Shown here: piece by piece, positions 10,616 through 20,968 of the stretch
How the letters are laid out: each line of letters starts with the position of its first letter
Numbering within the stretch: position 1 is the first letter of the stretch
Source of the DNA: Rhizophlyctis rosea
Lineage: Eukaryota; Chytridiomycota; Chytridiomycetes; Rhizophlyctidales; Rhizophlyctidaceae
Direction: 5' to 3'
Length of the DNA: 64,000 nt
NCBI GenBank assembly: GCA_027596075.1
Contig: JADGJC010000014.1
Span: forward strand, 1 to 64,000
Made by a program: the position numbers and the translations under genes
The notes under the pieces: model-generated
Database searches by the model: none
What the model was told of the DNA's origin: nothing
Seen by the model: only the letters and a program-made list of their open reading frames with translations

Positions 10616-12432
10616 TCATGCCGTTCCACGGTCCCCCTCCCCAGATTTTGAGACTTTGGACCCTGACCCTACCGCCGTCATGTCCTTGGGCATTGTTCCT
10701 TTTGCCGTCCCAGCCTGAGATGATGCAGTGGATCGTAACTGTGCTTGTGCAATTTGTGACGCATACTCATAAAGCAATTCTGCGTATACGGGGTGAAATA
10801 AGTCGTTAGAACATGACAACTGATATGCATCATCCACATCAAACAGAAGGACATTCCAGACGCCCCACGCCCAATCGGTTCTTCACTACATCACTCCAAA
10901 CAAAACATACCTCCAAACAAAGCAACATGCGTCAAGAGATCGAACGCAGCGTTCTGCATGACGATATCGACACCATTTGATGCGGGCAGGGCAAACTTGC
11001 ATACGATGGCGGCCACGATGGCGAGGGTTGATACTAGCATGCATGTATTGTTGGACGAGATGAGATGTGTGAAGGTACGATTCTGATCTGCGGCTCCGTG
11101 TGAGATGGTGCGGTCAATTTGCCAGAGTGGGAGGGTGAAGGAGTAGATGCCCAGGACTACGTAGACCAGAGGGTAGAAGACGCAGAGGAAGGTGAAAGTA
11201 AGACCGCCACTATGCCATAGGTGAGAAGGATGAAGAGAGAGATATGGGGGTCGCAAGCAGTGCCATATATGAATGACTTACAAGACTTTTAGCTGTTCAT
11301 CCTGATCCTTGGCTTTCCATATGTTAACCTGCACAATATGAATGAGTTCGTCAATGGGATATGCCCCTTTACTTTGATATACCAACATCAGCTGCGAACG
11401 TACCAAAGCGTATATGATCAAAGCGATAGTCCAAATCGTAGTGATCGCGGACCATATGATGCAGTACCATTTCCGTCGCGAGGGTGAAAGTAGAGCACGC
11501 GAGAATCTGACATATTTGATTGCCGATGAGTCGAAATGATAAGTCGCTGTGGAGACTATGACCGATGAAAATGCGTCTTGTGCAGGCGGAAGATCAGTAC
11601 CTTATGATGCTCGCAACCAGGTAACCGTGCTGTCAACAAGAATGTTTCCAGTCAGAATGCCAGTGACCGTTGCATGAGCTCAATGACCCAATGGCCAGGA
11701 CAAAAAGATCACAATCATAAAGAAACTTACCAAATGACACATTCCGGTAATCAATCCAAAGGTGATACTTCCCGGTGAACTTGTGCGACTTTGAACGCCC
11801 ACGTACGTGTGGCCCAGCATAATGGTCCCACAGATGCTCGCCCACAACAGTACCACATTTCGAGTCGTGAGTCCACCCCCAACCTTACCAAATAATGAAT
11901 TTGGGATGAATCGCGCTATCGCAATGACTAAACAGAAGAAAGTGAAGGCCCATCCCGCGCCTGCGATGCAGGAGGCGCGGACCATTTGATCAAGCAATTG
12001 GAGGAATTGGGCCGTGGCCTGTGCGCCTTGAAGTGAAGCTTCCGCTGAGATGGCGGCGATGGTGTAATTTAGAGTGACGTTGACGCTGGTTGTCACTGCT
12101 ACAGAAATGTCCAGACCGCAGGCACCGATGGCACTTTGCGGGTCCGAGTTGCTGCTTATGTCGCTGAAGCTGCAATGCGTAATGATGAGCATGCGCTTTG
12201 CCATAGTTTCTGAAAAGTCTCGCAGTTGCCCGGCTGAGTATTGCAAGATCTCTGTCTTACGTCCAGCCTTACAACAACTACATAATGCATGTTGAAGCAT
12301 TCCCACCCCTAGAGATTTCTTCAATCATGGCAAGCGTGGTAACGAAGCAACATACCATGCCTGGGCTGCTGTTCCCACCGCTTGCTGAATAGCGGCTCCT
12401 ATAGCGGCTTGTGAAGCCGCATCTAATGACAT
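10616..12432 (-). CDS. Predicted seven-transmembrane protein of unknown family
   Basis: Not recognised. The best model has seven exons: 12356-12432, 11731-12277, 11601-11629, 11404-11506, 11282-11328, 10911-11209, 10616-10779. All junctions are in phase. The N-terminal ~135 residues are Ala/Gln/Ser-rich with Cys residues and potential N-glycosylation sites (NVTLNYT). Seven hydrophobic segments follow, including SCIAGAGWAFTFFCLVIAIA, NVVLLWASICGTIML, WYCIIWSAITTIWTIALIIY and LTFTFLCVFYPLVYVVLGIY. The tail is soluble, Ala/Gln/Ser/Lys-rich. An extracellular N-terminus with seven helices suggests a receptor-like or chytrid-specific membrane protein, but no GPCR family motif is visible. The two small middle exons and the last intron (10780-10910) are the weakest part; a different splice could add a Trp-rich segment near 10840. 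Confidence 0.55.
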
Positions 12433-13127
12433 TTTCGACAATACCTCTCAGTTGCAAATCCTACTAGATCAAAAAGTTTTATGGAGGAAAGACCTCACGT
12501 CGACTCTAAAATAGCGCTGGTGAACAGGATAGAATGTCACTGTCTTGTGTAGTCCGCTAGATCCTCATCAATCACAGCAGACCCTGGCATCATTCAAGGG
12601 TAAGCCGGAGGAGTCGTAGCCGATCGGCGGGGTGAATCAAATCCTTAGCTGAATCATGAGCCAAGAGTGGGCGTGTGGCCTATATCAACGTTTTGACCAA
12701 CAGTTTGTGCCAAGGACACATCAATCAATAGGCAATAGTTAATTATGCATCCATAGTATGCACTGTGTATCTATGTACCCGCTAATATCAAAGCAATCAG
12801 GTGACCACAACTAATGTATGGGATCAATCGGAATGTATTTTGTAATCAGCAGATGGATATGAATGATTCAGGGTCCATATGGACCGTTCTTCTGAATCCC
12901 AATGCAGTGACTTTGCGCCACAAATGCATGTCCGAATGTCCGGACCTGCATCCTTTCGAAGCTTCCTCATTCCAATTTAAAATTCCAAAGCATTTCCCAA
13001 GGCATCACCTTTCTCTCCCGTCTCCATCGAATTAGCTTTCCTTAACAAATAAGCATTCCGTCTTCCACAATAGTATTGATATCAACCCAACTGTCTTCCT
13101 ATTCCCATCTATTCGACGTTGGCGACA
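12433..13127. other. Divergent intergenic region
   Basis: About 700 bp, AT-rich, between the 7-TM gene (minus) and RTT109 (plus). It presumably carries both promoters. No gene is seen. Confidence 0.45.
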
Positions 13128-14579
13128 ATGACCAAACTTCTGGGCCCAAAAGGTCTCGAAGACTCGATCATCGAGCACTTGAATAGATCCCTTTATGCCA
13201 GCCATTTCAGTCTACGCATCCTCCACCAACACTTCCTGCCCGACAAATCTCTTCTCCCAAACCATACGGCAACCCGGAAAGACACCATAATCCTTGTCTC
13301 CTCCCTACCAGAAACCAACACCTTCCCCACGTCTCCATCCGTTCCCGAAACCTTTGTTTTTGGGATGTATGCAATTCAGTACACCCTGACTGAACCAGAA
13401 CCACGCACCATCCATTACATAGAAAAGATTGATACAACTGCTTTCGGACCGGTCTTCCCTCCACCAGCACCGTCCCTTGCCCGTGCCACGGTTCGCGGAT
13501 ACGTCTCTCACGCCCTATCCATTGCCGCCTTCACGGGGCATGAAGCGTCCATCCACGTTTTCGCCCGCCCGCAACCGCAGTACCTCTTCCCAGACTCCGC
13601 TAAGCATCCCTCCACGAAACGCGTCCTATCAGAACCGGCTCTTATACGTTGGTGGATACGCACCCTGAGCGCCACCTCGGACGAGCTGTCACCATCGCCC
13701 ACTCTTACACAAAGGAAGTACTGGTGCATACCGGGCGAGGACGAGCGCACCGCGACCAAAATCGCTTTTGCAACGTTGCCGGAAGGGACGGATGGGTGGA
13801 CGTGGGGATGGCCATATGACGTACAGAGTAATGCCAAGGCTGTTATTCCGCGCTTCCCGGATGACGCCAAAACAAAGGTTTTGAAAAATCTGGATGGAGA
13901 GGTTGGGAAAGTTACCGTCAAGGAGTTTGAGGAGTTACTGCAGACTACGGGAGAATGTGGGTTTGGGAGGATTTCCGGGTTCCTGACGTTGGTTGTGACG
14001 CCGACGGCGGCTTCGGAGGCGGGGGATGAGCTGGGATCTTCCAATACGGGTGGAGTTGCTGGCGTCCCTGTGAAGGAGTTTCGCACGGCCATGCAGGCGT
14101 TGATGAAAGGCGATTACAGCACGCAAGACCTTGCGGCTTCTAGTACGGGACGGGTGGCGCAAGTTCTTGATGGGCTGGGGGGAGTGGTAGTAAGGGATGT
14201 GCTCATCACACGCGCTGCGCCAATACCGCCTGTAGTCGAGGGCTTGTCTCCTGCTGGCGGGACGAGTGTGAACAACTTGCAGGGTTTGGTGACGCGGAGG
14301 GCCACGGGAGCTGGGGACGTTCAAGCACTGGTGAAATCCACTAAGACTAGTGGTGATGCTGGGAAACCTGTGGTGAGCAGCGTCCAAGGCCTGGTAAAGC
14401 GAAAAAGCTCCACATCAGCGCCGCCTTCTGCGCCTATCAATGACCTTCAGAGTTTAGTGCGGAAAAAGGGCAGTACCGGTGCGGGGCCAGGTGAAGGGAT
14501 CGGCAAAAGAAAGGAAGCGGCAACGAGCGTTGATGAGACGCAAGCAAAAAAGCGGAAGGTCGCAAATCCAGATATTTAG
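13128..14579 (+). CDS. RTT109: Histone acetyltransferase Rtt109 (H3K56)
   Basis: Fungal p300-like acetyltransferase that acetylates newly made histone H3, mainly on K56, with chaperones Vps75 or Asf1. Single exon of 483 residues; the first ATG is at 13128 (the upstream in-frame codon is TTG). Seen: an N-terminal SxRxLHxxFLPD stretch; a QYLFPDSAKHPSTKRVLSEPALIRWWIRTL block like the Rtt109 'YLFP..S..N.KHIL....LI.WW' signature; then KYWCIPGEDE; then WTWGWPYD and the conserved PRFPDDAKTKVLK loop near residue 242 that holds the functionally important Asp and Lys. The C-terminal 170 residues are repetitive (VQGLV/LQSLV-type motifs) and end in a basic KRKEA..KKRK nuclear-localisation-like tail. Its substrate gene, histone H3, lies at 52941 with K56 intact. 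Family very likely. Confidence 0.9.
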   Translation: MTKLLGPKGLEDSIIEHLNRSLYASHFSLRILHQHFLPDKSLLPNHTATRKDTIILVSSLPETNTFPTSPSVPETFVFGMYAIQYTLTEPEPRTIHYIEKIDTTAFGPVFPPPAPSLARATVRGYVSHALSIAAFTGHEASIHVFARPQPQYLFPDSAKHPSTKRVLSEPALIRWWIRTLSATSDELSPSPTLTQRKYWCIPGEDERTATKIAFATLPEGTDGWTWGWPYDVQSNAKAVIPRFPDDAKTKVLKNLDGEVGKVTVKEFEELLQTTGECGFGRISGFLTLVVTPTAASEAGDELGSSNTGGVAGVPVKEFRTAMQALMKGDYSTQDLAASSTGRVAQVLDGLGGVVVRDVLITRAAPIPPVVEGLSPAGGTSVNNLQGLVTRRATGAGDVQALVKSTKTSGDAGKPVVSSVQGLVKRKSSTSAPPSAPINDLQSLVRKKGSTGAGPGEGIGKRKEAATSVDETQAKKRKVANPDI

Positions 14580-14769
14580 TGGACCTCCTTTGTTTGTTTA
14601 CTATTTGCTGTTTGCGCAAAAACAAGACATTCGCAAACCACGACCATCAGATACAAAAGATTTTACGTGGCCGCAGATCGCTTATATTGTATTGGGATGG
14701 CATGGCTTCATTACAGCTTGACGCCATCAGTTTCACAATCTATGTACATACACGCAAAGGGAAAACAGC

Positions 14770-15629
14770 TTAAGCGTGCTCCAACTCCCTCCATGCCAAG
14801 AGCTTCCTGCTCTTGAAGACCTTTCCAGTGTTCTCCAAACCCTCAGCCACAGACAAGTTGGCCAACCAAGCTTGAGTGTCGGCACCTTGTTGAGGGGTGT
14901 CAGTAGCATTGGGTCCACCCATGTCGGTCTTGCACCATCCGGGGTCGACGGCGCTATAAGTTGAAGGGGCAATGTCAGCACTACGCACATCTCATATACC
15001 AAACACAAACCACATGACACTTACTGAACAGAAACATCCACAGGCTTTCCAACCTCGGCAAAGTACTCGGTGAAGTAGTTAACAAGGTGCTTAGACAAGT
15101 TGTACTTGGCGGTCTCTTGCTCATCGGAAGTATCCTTCCACTCAATGATCTCCTCAAGAGAAGGAGTTTTCTGTGCCAAAAGCTTCAAGGTCTCGGCACT
15201 CTGGCATCCCTTGTTCCCCAACCCACTGGTAAGCGTCACAACACGCGCACCCTTCCTTTCACTCTTCTTAACCTCCTCAATAAAAGCCTTGGTCAACAAC
15301 GCTGGTGCACGGACGTTGGTGACGCGGGTCTTTTCCCAGTCCTTGTCCATGATGGCGGCATTGTTGACAAGGGTGATGAACTTATCAGCGTTCTGGGAGA
15401 TGATTTGGGGGATGTGGGTTTGGATGAAGGTGTCGACGGAGGCTGGGTTAGAGACATCGAGCTCGAGGGCGGTGATCGTGGAGGGGGAGGAGAGGGAGGC
15501 GGCGGCCTCTTGGGCTTTGGAGAGGGAGCGGGCGGTGAGGATTAGGTGGTGTTTTTGGGCGTGGAGGGTGCGGGCGAGCTCGAGGCCGAGACCGCGGTTG
15601 GAGCCGGTGATGATCGTGAGGTGAGACAT
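14770..15629 (-). CDS. Short-chain dehydrogenase/carbonyl-reductase-like
   Basis: NAD(P)H-dependent oxidoreductase, probably cytosolic carbonyl reductase type. Two exons: 15025-15629 and 14770-14953; 262 residues. The cofactor motif TGSNRGLGLE is at 8-17, the NNAA segment near 90, catalytic Ser in VTLTSGLG and Y-x3-K in KYNLSKH. After the 71-nt intron the frame continues as DVSVHAVDPGWCKTDMGG, the typical PGW(V/C)KTDMGG block of carbonyl reductases. The substrate cannot be read from sequence. It converges with RTT109, the two stops being 190 bp apart. Confidence 0.92.
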
Positions 15630-16581
15630 GGTTGGGATTGTCGTTTGGATGTGAGATATGTTGGTGGTGTGAACTGCAGATGGGGCGTTCAATACAAGGG
15701 GACGCTATTTATATTTTTCCTATGATCTCATCCACTCGGCACCCATCTCCGGCTCGGGGACACCCAACTGTTGCGCAGCGCAGACATCATTCTGCGCTTT
15801 TCGATTTTTTTGGCTTTTTTCAACCAAATCCACAACTTTTGTGTTCTTGAATACTTCCTTTTAAGGGTGCGCGGTGACTCCGCAGCCTGCCTTTTCAGGA
15901 CAAATGATTTGCTCCATGCTACGCGATTTGTAAATCAACTCCTTGTGGTGCAGTCATCTGAAGAATGAGGCACAGTGCTTCCAAGGCGGAACTCATCAGA
16001 TGGGCTGAACGATCCGCGGTCTTTCTTGCAGGAAGTTACACGGGAATGTGTAGACCTAGGCATCTATTTTAGTGATTGCTTCATCGGTTGAGACCCTTGA
16101 CTTTCGCGCATCGATGCACAACGATAGGATCCATTTCACCAGGAAGCAAGCTGTTCAAGCCATTGCAGTTGGCATGTCATTGTCCTCCGGCTGCCGGCTG
16201 GAGCAGTTTGAAAGCAATATCCTTCAATTGTTACTGTTAAGGGTCGCCCGCCAGCTTTTTGCGCTGCACGACATTTCGGGTAGGGTCCAAGAAGATTAAC
16301 ATTCGAAGTGATATCATGCGAACATCGATGCACCGACCAACTAATTGGCCATTGACAGGGTAATGGCTCAAGCAGATGGCGAGGTACTGGATGCAAGTGT
16401 TGATTGTATTGACCCTTGGTGGAGTCTAGCAACCAGTTGCTTCTTTCCTGCTTAGGAGGAGTTTTACCAATAGTGCCAGTGGATGACTAATACCGGAGAT
16501 CATGACTGAACCATAGACGCAACCAGGCTAGTCAGCATCATCATTGGGTTGCCATAGATATGCCTTGCTGTTACGACGCGC
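15630..16581. other. Intergenic region
   Basis: About 950 bp with only short random frames on both strands. The first 100 bp next to 15629 presumably form the dehydrogenase promoter. Nothing else is recognised. Confidence 0.45.
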
Positions 16582-17599
16582 CTATGTGCAAAGGTAGTCC
16601 GAATGATAGAGTAACTCTTCTATGAAAACCCCAAAATGCTGACCCGTCACTAATGTCTTCAAACGGCAGTGACCATCAATCGTTTCGAGACCTTCACCCT
16701 CGATACCTTCACCTGAAATGAGCACTAAGTCAGGTTTAAGCAGGAAGGTCACGTAAGCCACGCCGGTGCTCACCCTGCTCTTCCCGACGGCAGGCGGTAC
16801 TGAGCTTGGTACAACAAAAGCATTGAACAACCTAAGGCTCCGCAAGCTTGTGTCAATGTGATCTTCGTCGTCGAAAGCCAAACCCTAGAGAGCACAAGTT
16901 AAAGATCTGATCCGCAGATTTTTCCACGATGGACATTCAGAGCTGACCTCAAGGGCAAGAAGACTCTTCTTGTCGTTGATCTTCAAGCCGGCGCCCCACT
17001 CGCTGTTTCGGCGAGGTTGTTAACCATGAACCTCGTTTGGTATGCTACAGTGAAATTGCATACCCATCGAATCCGCCAATGAAGCAGCTGTTGGTCAATA
17101 CGCGATGGCATGGCACGGTCTGGTTGATGAATTAGTACGACATCCTCCCTACATACTGTCACACGACACTTACGGGAGCAAAAGGGTTGTTTCGCAGAGC
17201 TTGTCCCACTGAGGGCATGTGGTTCAGAACAGATCACTTACGACCCAGCAAGTCTACAGGAACGCACCTGCCCTTGGCGAGCTATTCAACGCATCACTGA
17301 TGTGCTTGTATGTGGAAAATTTGCCTGTGCCAGAAAGGAAAATCAGTATGAGCGCGACACTCCCCGAGTGCGTGAGCGAGACCCCGTCCAGTGAAGCGAC
17401 ACATATATCTCACCAGCCGGAATTTGAGAGCAAAGGTCATACACTCTATACATGAAGGGTGTGACTGGTCGGTTGGTTTTGAAGTTGACGAAAGCCTCTC
17501 TTTCAACTGTGAGGCGTCGGGTGTCAGCCGGCGAGGAGCATGGAGCGCTGCAAGGCACTCACCAGGATCGACAGGGTACACGGGGACTTTGGCAGACAT
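16582..17599 (-). CDS. MGMT: O6-alkylguanine-DNA alkyltransferase (MGMT/Ogt type), seven exons
   Basis: Suicide repair protein that moves the alkyl group from O6-alkylguanine to its own Cys. No single frame shows it; exons are 17563-17599, 17414-17506, 17268-17324, 17174-17208, 17064-17119, 16948-17002, 16582-16884, all joining in phase (211 residues). Assembled landmarks: VTPFMYRVYDLCSQIPAGK, STYKHISDAL, SSPRAVGQALRNNPFAP with the Arg-finger region, and TVPCHRV with acceptor Cys about residue 78, then GGFDGEWGAGLKINDKKSLLALEG. Cys rather than Trp in PCHRV makes it a true transferase rather than an Atl protein. The last exon extends some 70 residues beyond the usual family end; a further intron (donor near 16773, acceptor near 16717) might shorten it. 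It lies 1.4 kb from an AlkZ-like gene. Confidence 0.87.
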
Positions 17600-18013
17600 G
17601 GTTGGGATATGTTTTGGTTGCTGTGACGCTGCGTTGAAGCGAAATATATGAAGTTACTAGCGACGAGTTTCTGGCCATGGAGATGGGAAAGCGTGCGCAG
17701 CATTTCAAACCCGTCGACTTTCAACAGTTGCTTTGAATGACTGTGCCACCTAGGAAGCTTTTGAAACTGCGGCCGAAATCAACCTGAATGGAATGTGGCT
17801 TGGTGGCAGCAAGTGTAAACGAAGCCCGATATATCCATCCCGATGGCAGTTGCCTCTGCAGACTCTTCTGCAGACTGGACCAGTTCGTTGCCACGAAAAC
17901 CATCCCTGATCAGACCCATCCAATTGGTGTGGAAAGCCTTTCCCACCAAAGTCTCCTCAAAATTATCGCTCGTTACCCCTCCATACCCGCGCACCCGCTT
18001 CTGTACGTTCACG
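17600..18013. promoter_or_regulatory. Bidirectional promoter region between MGMT and a mitochondrial-type gene
   Basis: 414 bp between two divergent start codons. Minus-strand open frames here lack similarity. No defined motif was identified. Confidence 0.4.
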
Positions 18014-18789
18014 ATGGCTTCCCGGCTCTTAAGAGCACTGCCCCGCGGCACCCCATCCCGCCTTTCCCAAAATCCCACGTTCCGCCAGCTCCGCACCGTT
18101 CAAACCGAACCTATTGTTGTCCAGCCTGTTGTCACACCACCTGTAGCAGCCCAGCCAGTCTTTGTGCAGTCGGCGAACGTAGAACCCGTCGTCGTACGGC
18201 ACAAGGGACCAGGATTTTTCAGGGGAGGGTATGTCCCATGATGTTTATCTGTATGTACGCGTCAAACAAACCTCAGCCCAACTTCGTTCACAACATTGCA
18301 GAATTACCGGTTTCCTTATTGGCATAACTCTTGCGGGCGGAGCGGCATATGTATACCTTCTTGACGATTATCAACAGTCCTCGCAAACTCTCCTTTCCAG
18401 CGTGGAAGACCTTCAAAAGTCCACTAACAAGGTACAGACATCATACTACCTCCAAACAACCACAGAAGCCTGATACTAACTTACACCGGCCCATGCAAAA
18501 CCAACAGCTAAAAGAACACACCAAAACCATCGAAGTGATCGAGAAGAACCATAAGGCACTCGTAGCGAAGGCCGCTACGAAGGAGGATTTGGAGCAATTG
18601 CGGAGGGAGTTGTTGAAAGTGATTGTACGTTGTTCGCCTGTGGTTGAAGCGACGTTCCAAAATCGCGTTCTTTCAGATGCCTGATTTGCTCACTTGATTT
18701 CATCAATACAGGACGATGTCAACTTGTCCCATCTTGAGCTCAAGACTCAAGTTTGGGAATTGGCGCAAGATTTCAAGGGGAGTAAATAA
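18014..18789 (+). CDS. Small single-pass membrane protein, probably mitochondrial
   Basis: Four exons, 18014-18228, 18302-18431, 18508-18624, 18712-18789, give 179 residues. The N-terminus (MASRLLRALPRGTPSRLSQN) is rich in Arg/Ser/Leu and lacks acids, as in a mitochondrial presequence. A Val/Pro-rich spacer precedes FFRGGITGFLIGITLAGGAAYVYLLDDYQ, a Gly-rich transmembrane helix. After it comes about 90 residues of predicted coiled coil (VEDLQKSTNK, IEVIEKNHKAL, LEQLRRELLKVI, WELAQDFKG). The layout resembles small fungal mitochondrial inner-membrane proteins with a coiled-coil tail, but I cannot name a family. All splice junctions are canonical and in phase, which supports a real gene. Confidence 0.8.
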
Positions 18790-18982
18790 ACCGAATGTGT
18801 AAATAGAGCATGAAACGCGACATGGTAACTATGGTTCCCAACGATGGAGGTTGTGCTGTATTGGAATTCAGTGTCACTCTCAAGCAAAGGACTGGATGAT
18901 TCAAGCCAGATCAGAATGAGGGGAGGACAGGAAGCAGGAACGGATGGGTCTACCATTGATGGAGACGCAACCACCAAAATCA

Positions 18983-20593
18983 CTAGTCAAGCCCATCCCA
19001 TACAATACCCTCAAGCACTAATCCCAAAACACCCGCATACTCCTCCACCTGCCGCTCCACATCCTCCCGCATCCCCTCATCGAAACTCTCAAAATTCTGC
19101 ACTACAACCCTCATCCCCCCAGCGCCATCCTTCGTATACTTCCATATTCCCAAAATCTGCCCATCAACTAATACTGTCCCTATTATCAGTCCATTCTTCG
19201 TCCATACGCTGGGCTTGTACTCCGGCTTGATCCACATAGACTTATCCGCGTGAGCGAGAACCAAAGGGTCGAAGCGTGGGAGGAGGAGGGTGGGAATGTG
19301 TGGTGTGGGTGGAAGGGTCGAGAGGAAGGGGACTTGAGCCGTCGGGATGTATGTTATCTGTTGTTTTTTGCCTCCTTTGTTTGTCGCCTTCGTTTTGCCT
19401 TTCGTTTCCAGCAATTTCGCATCACCACTCCCCCCATCCTCGTCAGCAGCCGTCCCTTCAACAACAACTGGTGTGATCTTCCCTTGCTCAACCAATGTCT
19501 CTACAATAGGCTTTGACAATCCAGCCGTCAATGCGAAATGGTACCTAAAATCCGCCTCGCTAGCAGGTGCATATGTTGTAAAGTACCGCTCCGCGATATC
19601 CAGTAAAGCCTCAGTCTGCGAAACAGTCTCCCAATCCCCAACTCTAGGAGCCAAGACACTCTCCCCACCCTCAGACACATCAATCCTCATTCCAAGCCCT
19701 TGCAACGTTGTACACATGGAAATACTGTAGAATAAGCGCCCGTCAAAACCGAGTCCTTCCATATCTCTCCTGGTGACTTGTTCGCCTTCCGATAATATGT
19801 CTTTAGCACGTGCCAGGGCTTTCGTCAGCGCGGAACGGGAATCCTTGCCCGTTACGTTTCCGGAGGCGACGGAGGCTACGCGGGCAGCGGAGACGCTTGG
19901 GCCGACGGATGCGCATATGAGGGGCCAGTCGCGCGGAGAGTAGATGTGGAGGGTGCCGCGTTGGCCCCAGATGCGGATGAGCGTTGGTGGGGAGGTGGTG
20001 ATGAGGGACTGGAGAGTCGGGAGAATTATGGGAGGTGTATGCGTGGAAGGTTCGGCTTGCGGTGAGGAGGAAGTGCTTACGGCCCCACCGCTCAGACTGG
20101 ATGGAATGCGCTTGTATATTGCTAAGAATCCCGCTGTCGGTTCTTGAGCTTGAACTCCGACGAGGGCCGATGCAATCTGCTCCGCCGCGGCTGGCAAATT
20201 GGCGGCTGTTGGTGGGTTTACTAGTCGACTATTCAAAATGCGAAGGTAACGTGCTTGGCGGTGGGTGATGGTGGGAATTGTATTGGTATTGGTCACTGTT
20301 GTTATGGTCTTGGTGGTGACGGAGAGAGTTCGCTTGGTGGTAGCAACCTTGGGTGTTTGCGTGGAGGATGGCGAAGATGTGGCAATAGCAAGCGACGCTG
20401 AGATAGCGGAACGGGCTGCAATGGTAGCTTGCCGCTTTGGCCTGGCAGAAGGCAAGGAAGTTGGGGGCTGTCTTTTCATCTCTGCACGGTGGTCAATGCG
20501 GAAACGATAGAGCTTCAAGCGATTAGTGGCGAAAATTGGTAGGAAGTTGGCAGGAAACAAGCGAAATATGGTAACAAAACTGCGGAATCCCAT
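18983..20593 (-). CDS. AlkZ/YcaQ-like winged-helix protein (HTH_42)
   Basis: Homologue of the bacterial HTH_42 superfamily, whose members AlkZ (azinomycin resistance) and AlkX/YcaQ are DNA glycosylases for bulky or crosslinked alkyl-purines. Single exon of 536 residues from the ATG at 20593; an internal ATG at 20479 would remove 38 residues that look like a mitochondrial presequence (aromatic/Arg/Leu-rich). After a Thr/Ser-rich basic region the core starts near 110. The motif ALVGVQAQEP places a Gln-x-Gln at 148/150, the position of the catalytic QxQ of AlkZ. RIWGQRGTLHIYSPRDWP, a winged-helix segment with GRLFYS, and LLPRFDPLVLAHADK with a C-terminal GTVLVDGQILGIWKY beta-domain fit the family. 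Eukaryotic members are little studied; glycosylase activity here is inference. Its neighbour is MGMT, also alkylation repair. Confidence 0.85.
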   Translation of the reverse strand: MGFRSFVTIFRLFPANFLPIFATNRLKLYRFRIDHRAEMKRQPPTSLPSARPKRQATIAARSAISASLAIATSSPSSTQTPKVATTKRTLSVTTKTITTVTNTNTIPTITHRQARYLRILNSRLVNPPTAANLPAAAEQIASALVGVQAQEPTAGFLAIYKRIPSSLSGGAVSTSSSPQAEPSTHTPPIILPTLQSLITTSPPTLIRIWGQRGTLHIYSPRDWPLICASVGPSVSAARVASVASGNVTGKDSRSALTKALARAKDILSEGEQVTRRDMEGLGFDGRLFYSISMCTTLQGLGMRIDVSEGGESVLAPRVGDWETVSQTEALLDIAERYFTTYAPASEADFRYHFALTAGLSKPIVETLVEQGKITPVVVEGTAADEDGGSGDAKLLETKGKTKATNKGGKKQQITYIPTAQVPFLSTLPPTPHIPTLLLPRFDPLVLAHADKSMWIKPEYKPSVWTKNGLIIGTVLVDGQILGIWKYTKDGAGGMRVVVQNFESFDEGMREDVERQVEEYAGVLGLVLEGIVWDGLD

Positions 20594-20968
20594 TGACAGC
20601 CAATGTACCCATCTTTGGCTACATGAATTAGGGGTCCGAGCTGTTGGACGGGGAAGTTAGGGTTCTCTGATGACGTCTTTGTAATACGTTCCATCATCGT
20701 TCAGGGATAATGGGATTTGGCACACCTCCTCACCTGTGTCTGTTGCTCGGGGTTCCCACATTCCCACCTGTCCCATCTTATTCATTTCCATCTTCAGGAG
20801 ATCCCAATTGTGGTGAGAATGTCTATGGACTCGACGTCCTCTCCCGCCGACTGGAACTGAACGTGCAATAGCAATTGGGTCCGTTATCAATTAAAAGGCT
20901 TTACAGGAGCGACTCGGCGTCTCACACAGCCACCCTTACCCGTCCAGCACTGACGCCCCCGGTCTATC
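20594..20968. other. Divergent intergenic region
   Basis: 375 bp between the AlkZ-like gene and the ThrE-like gene; presumed shared promoter. No gene is recognised. Confidence 0.4.
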
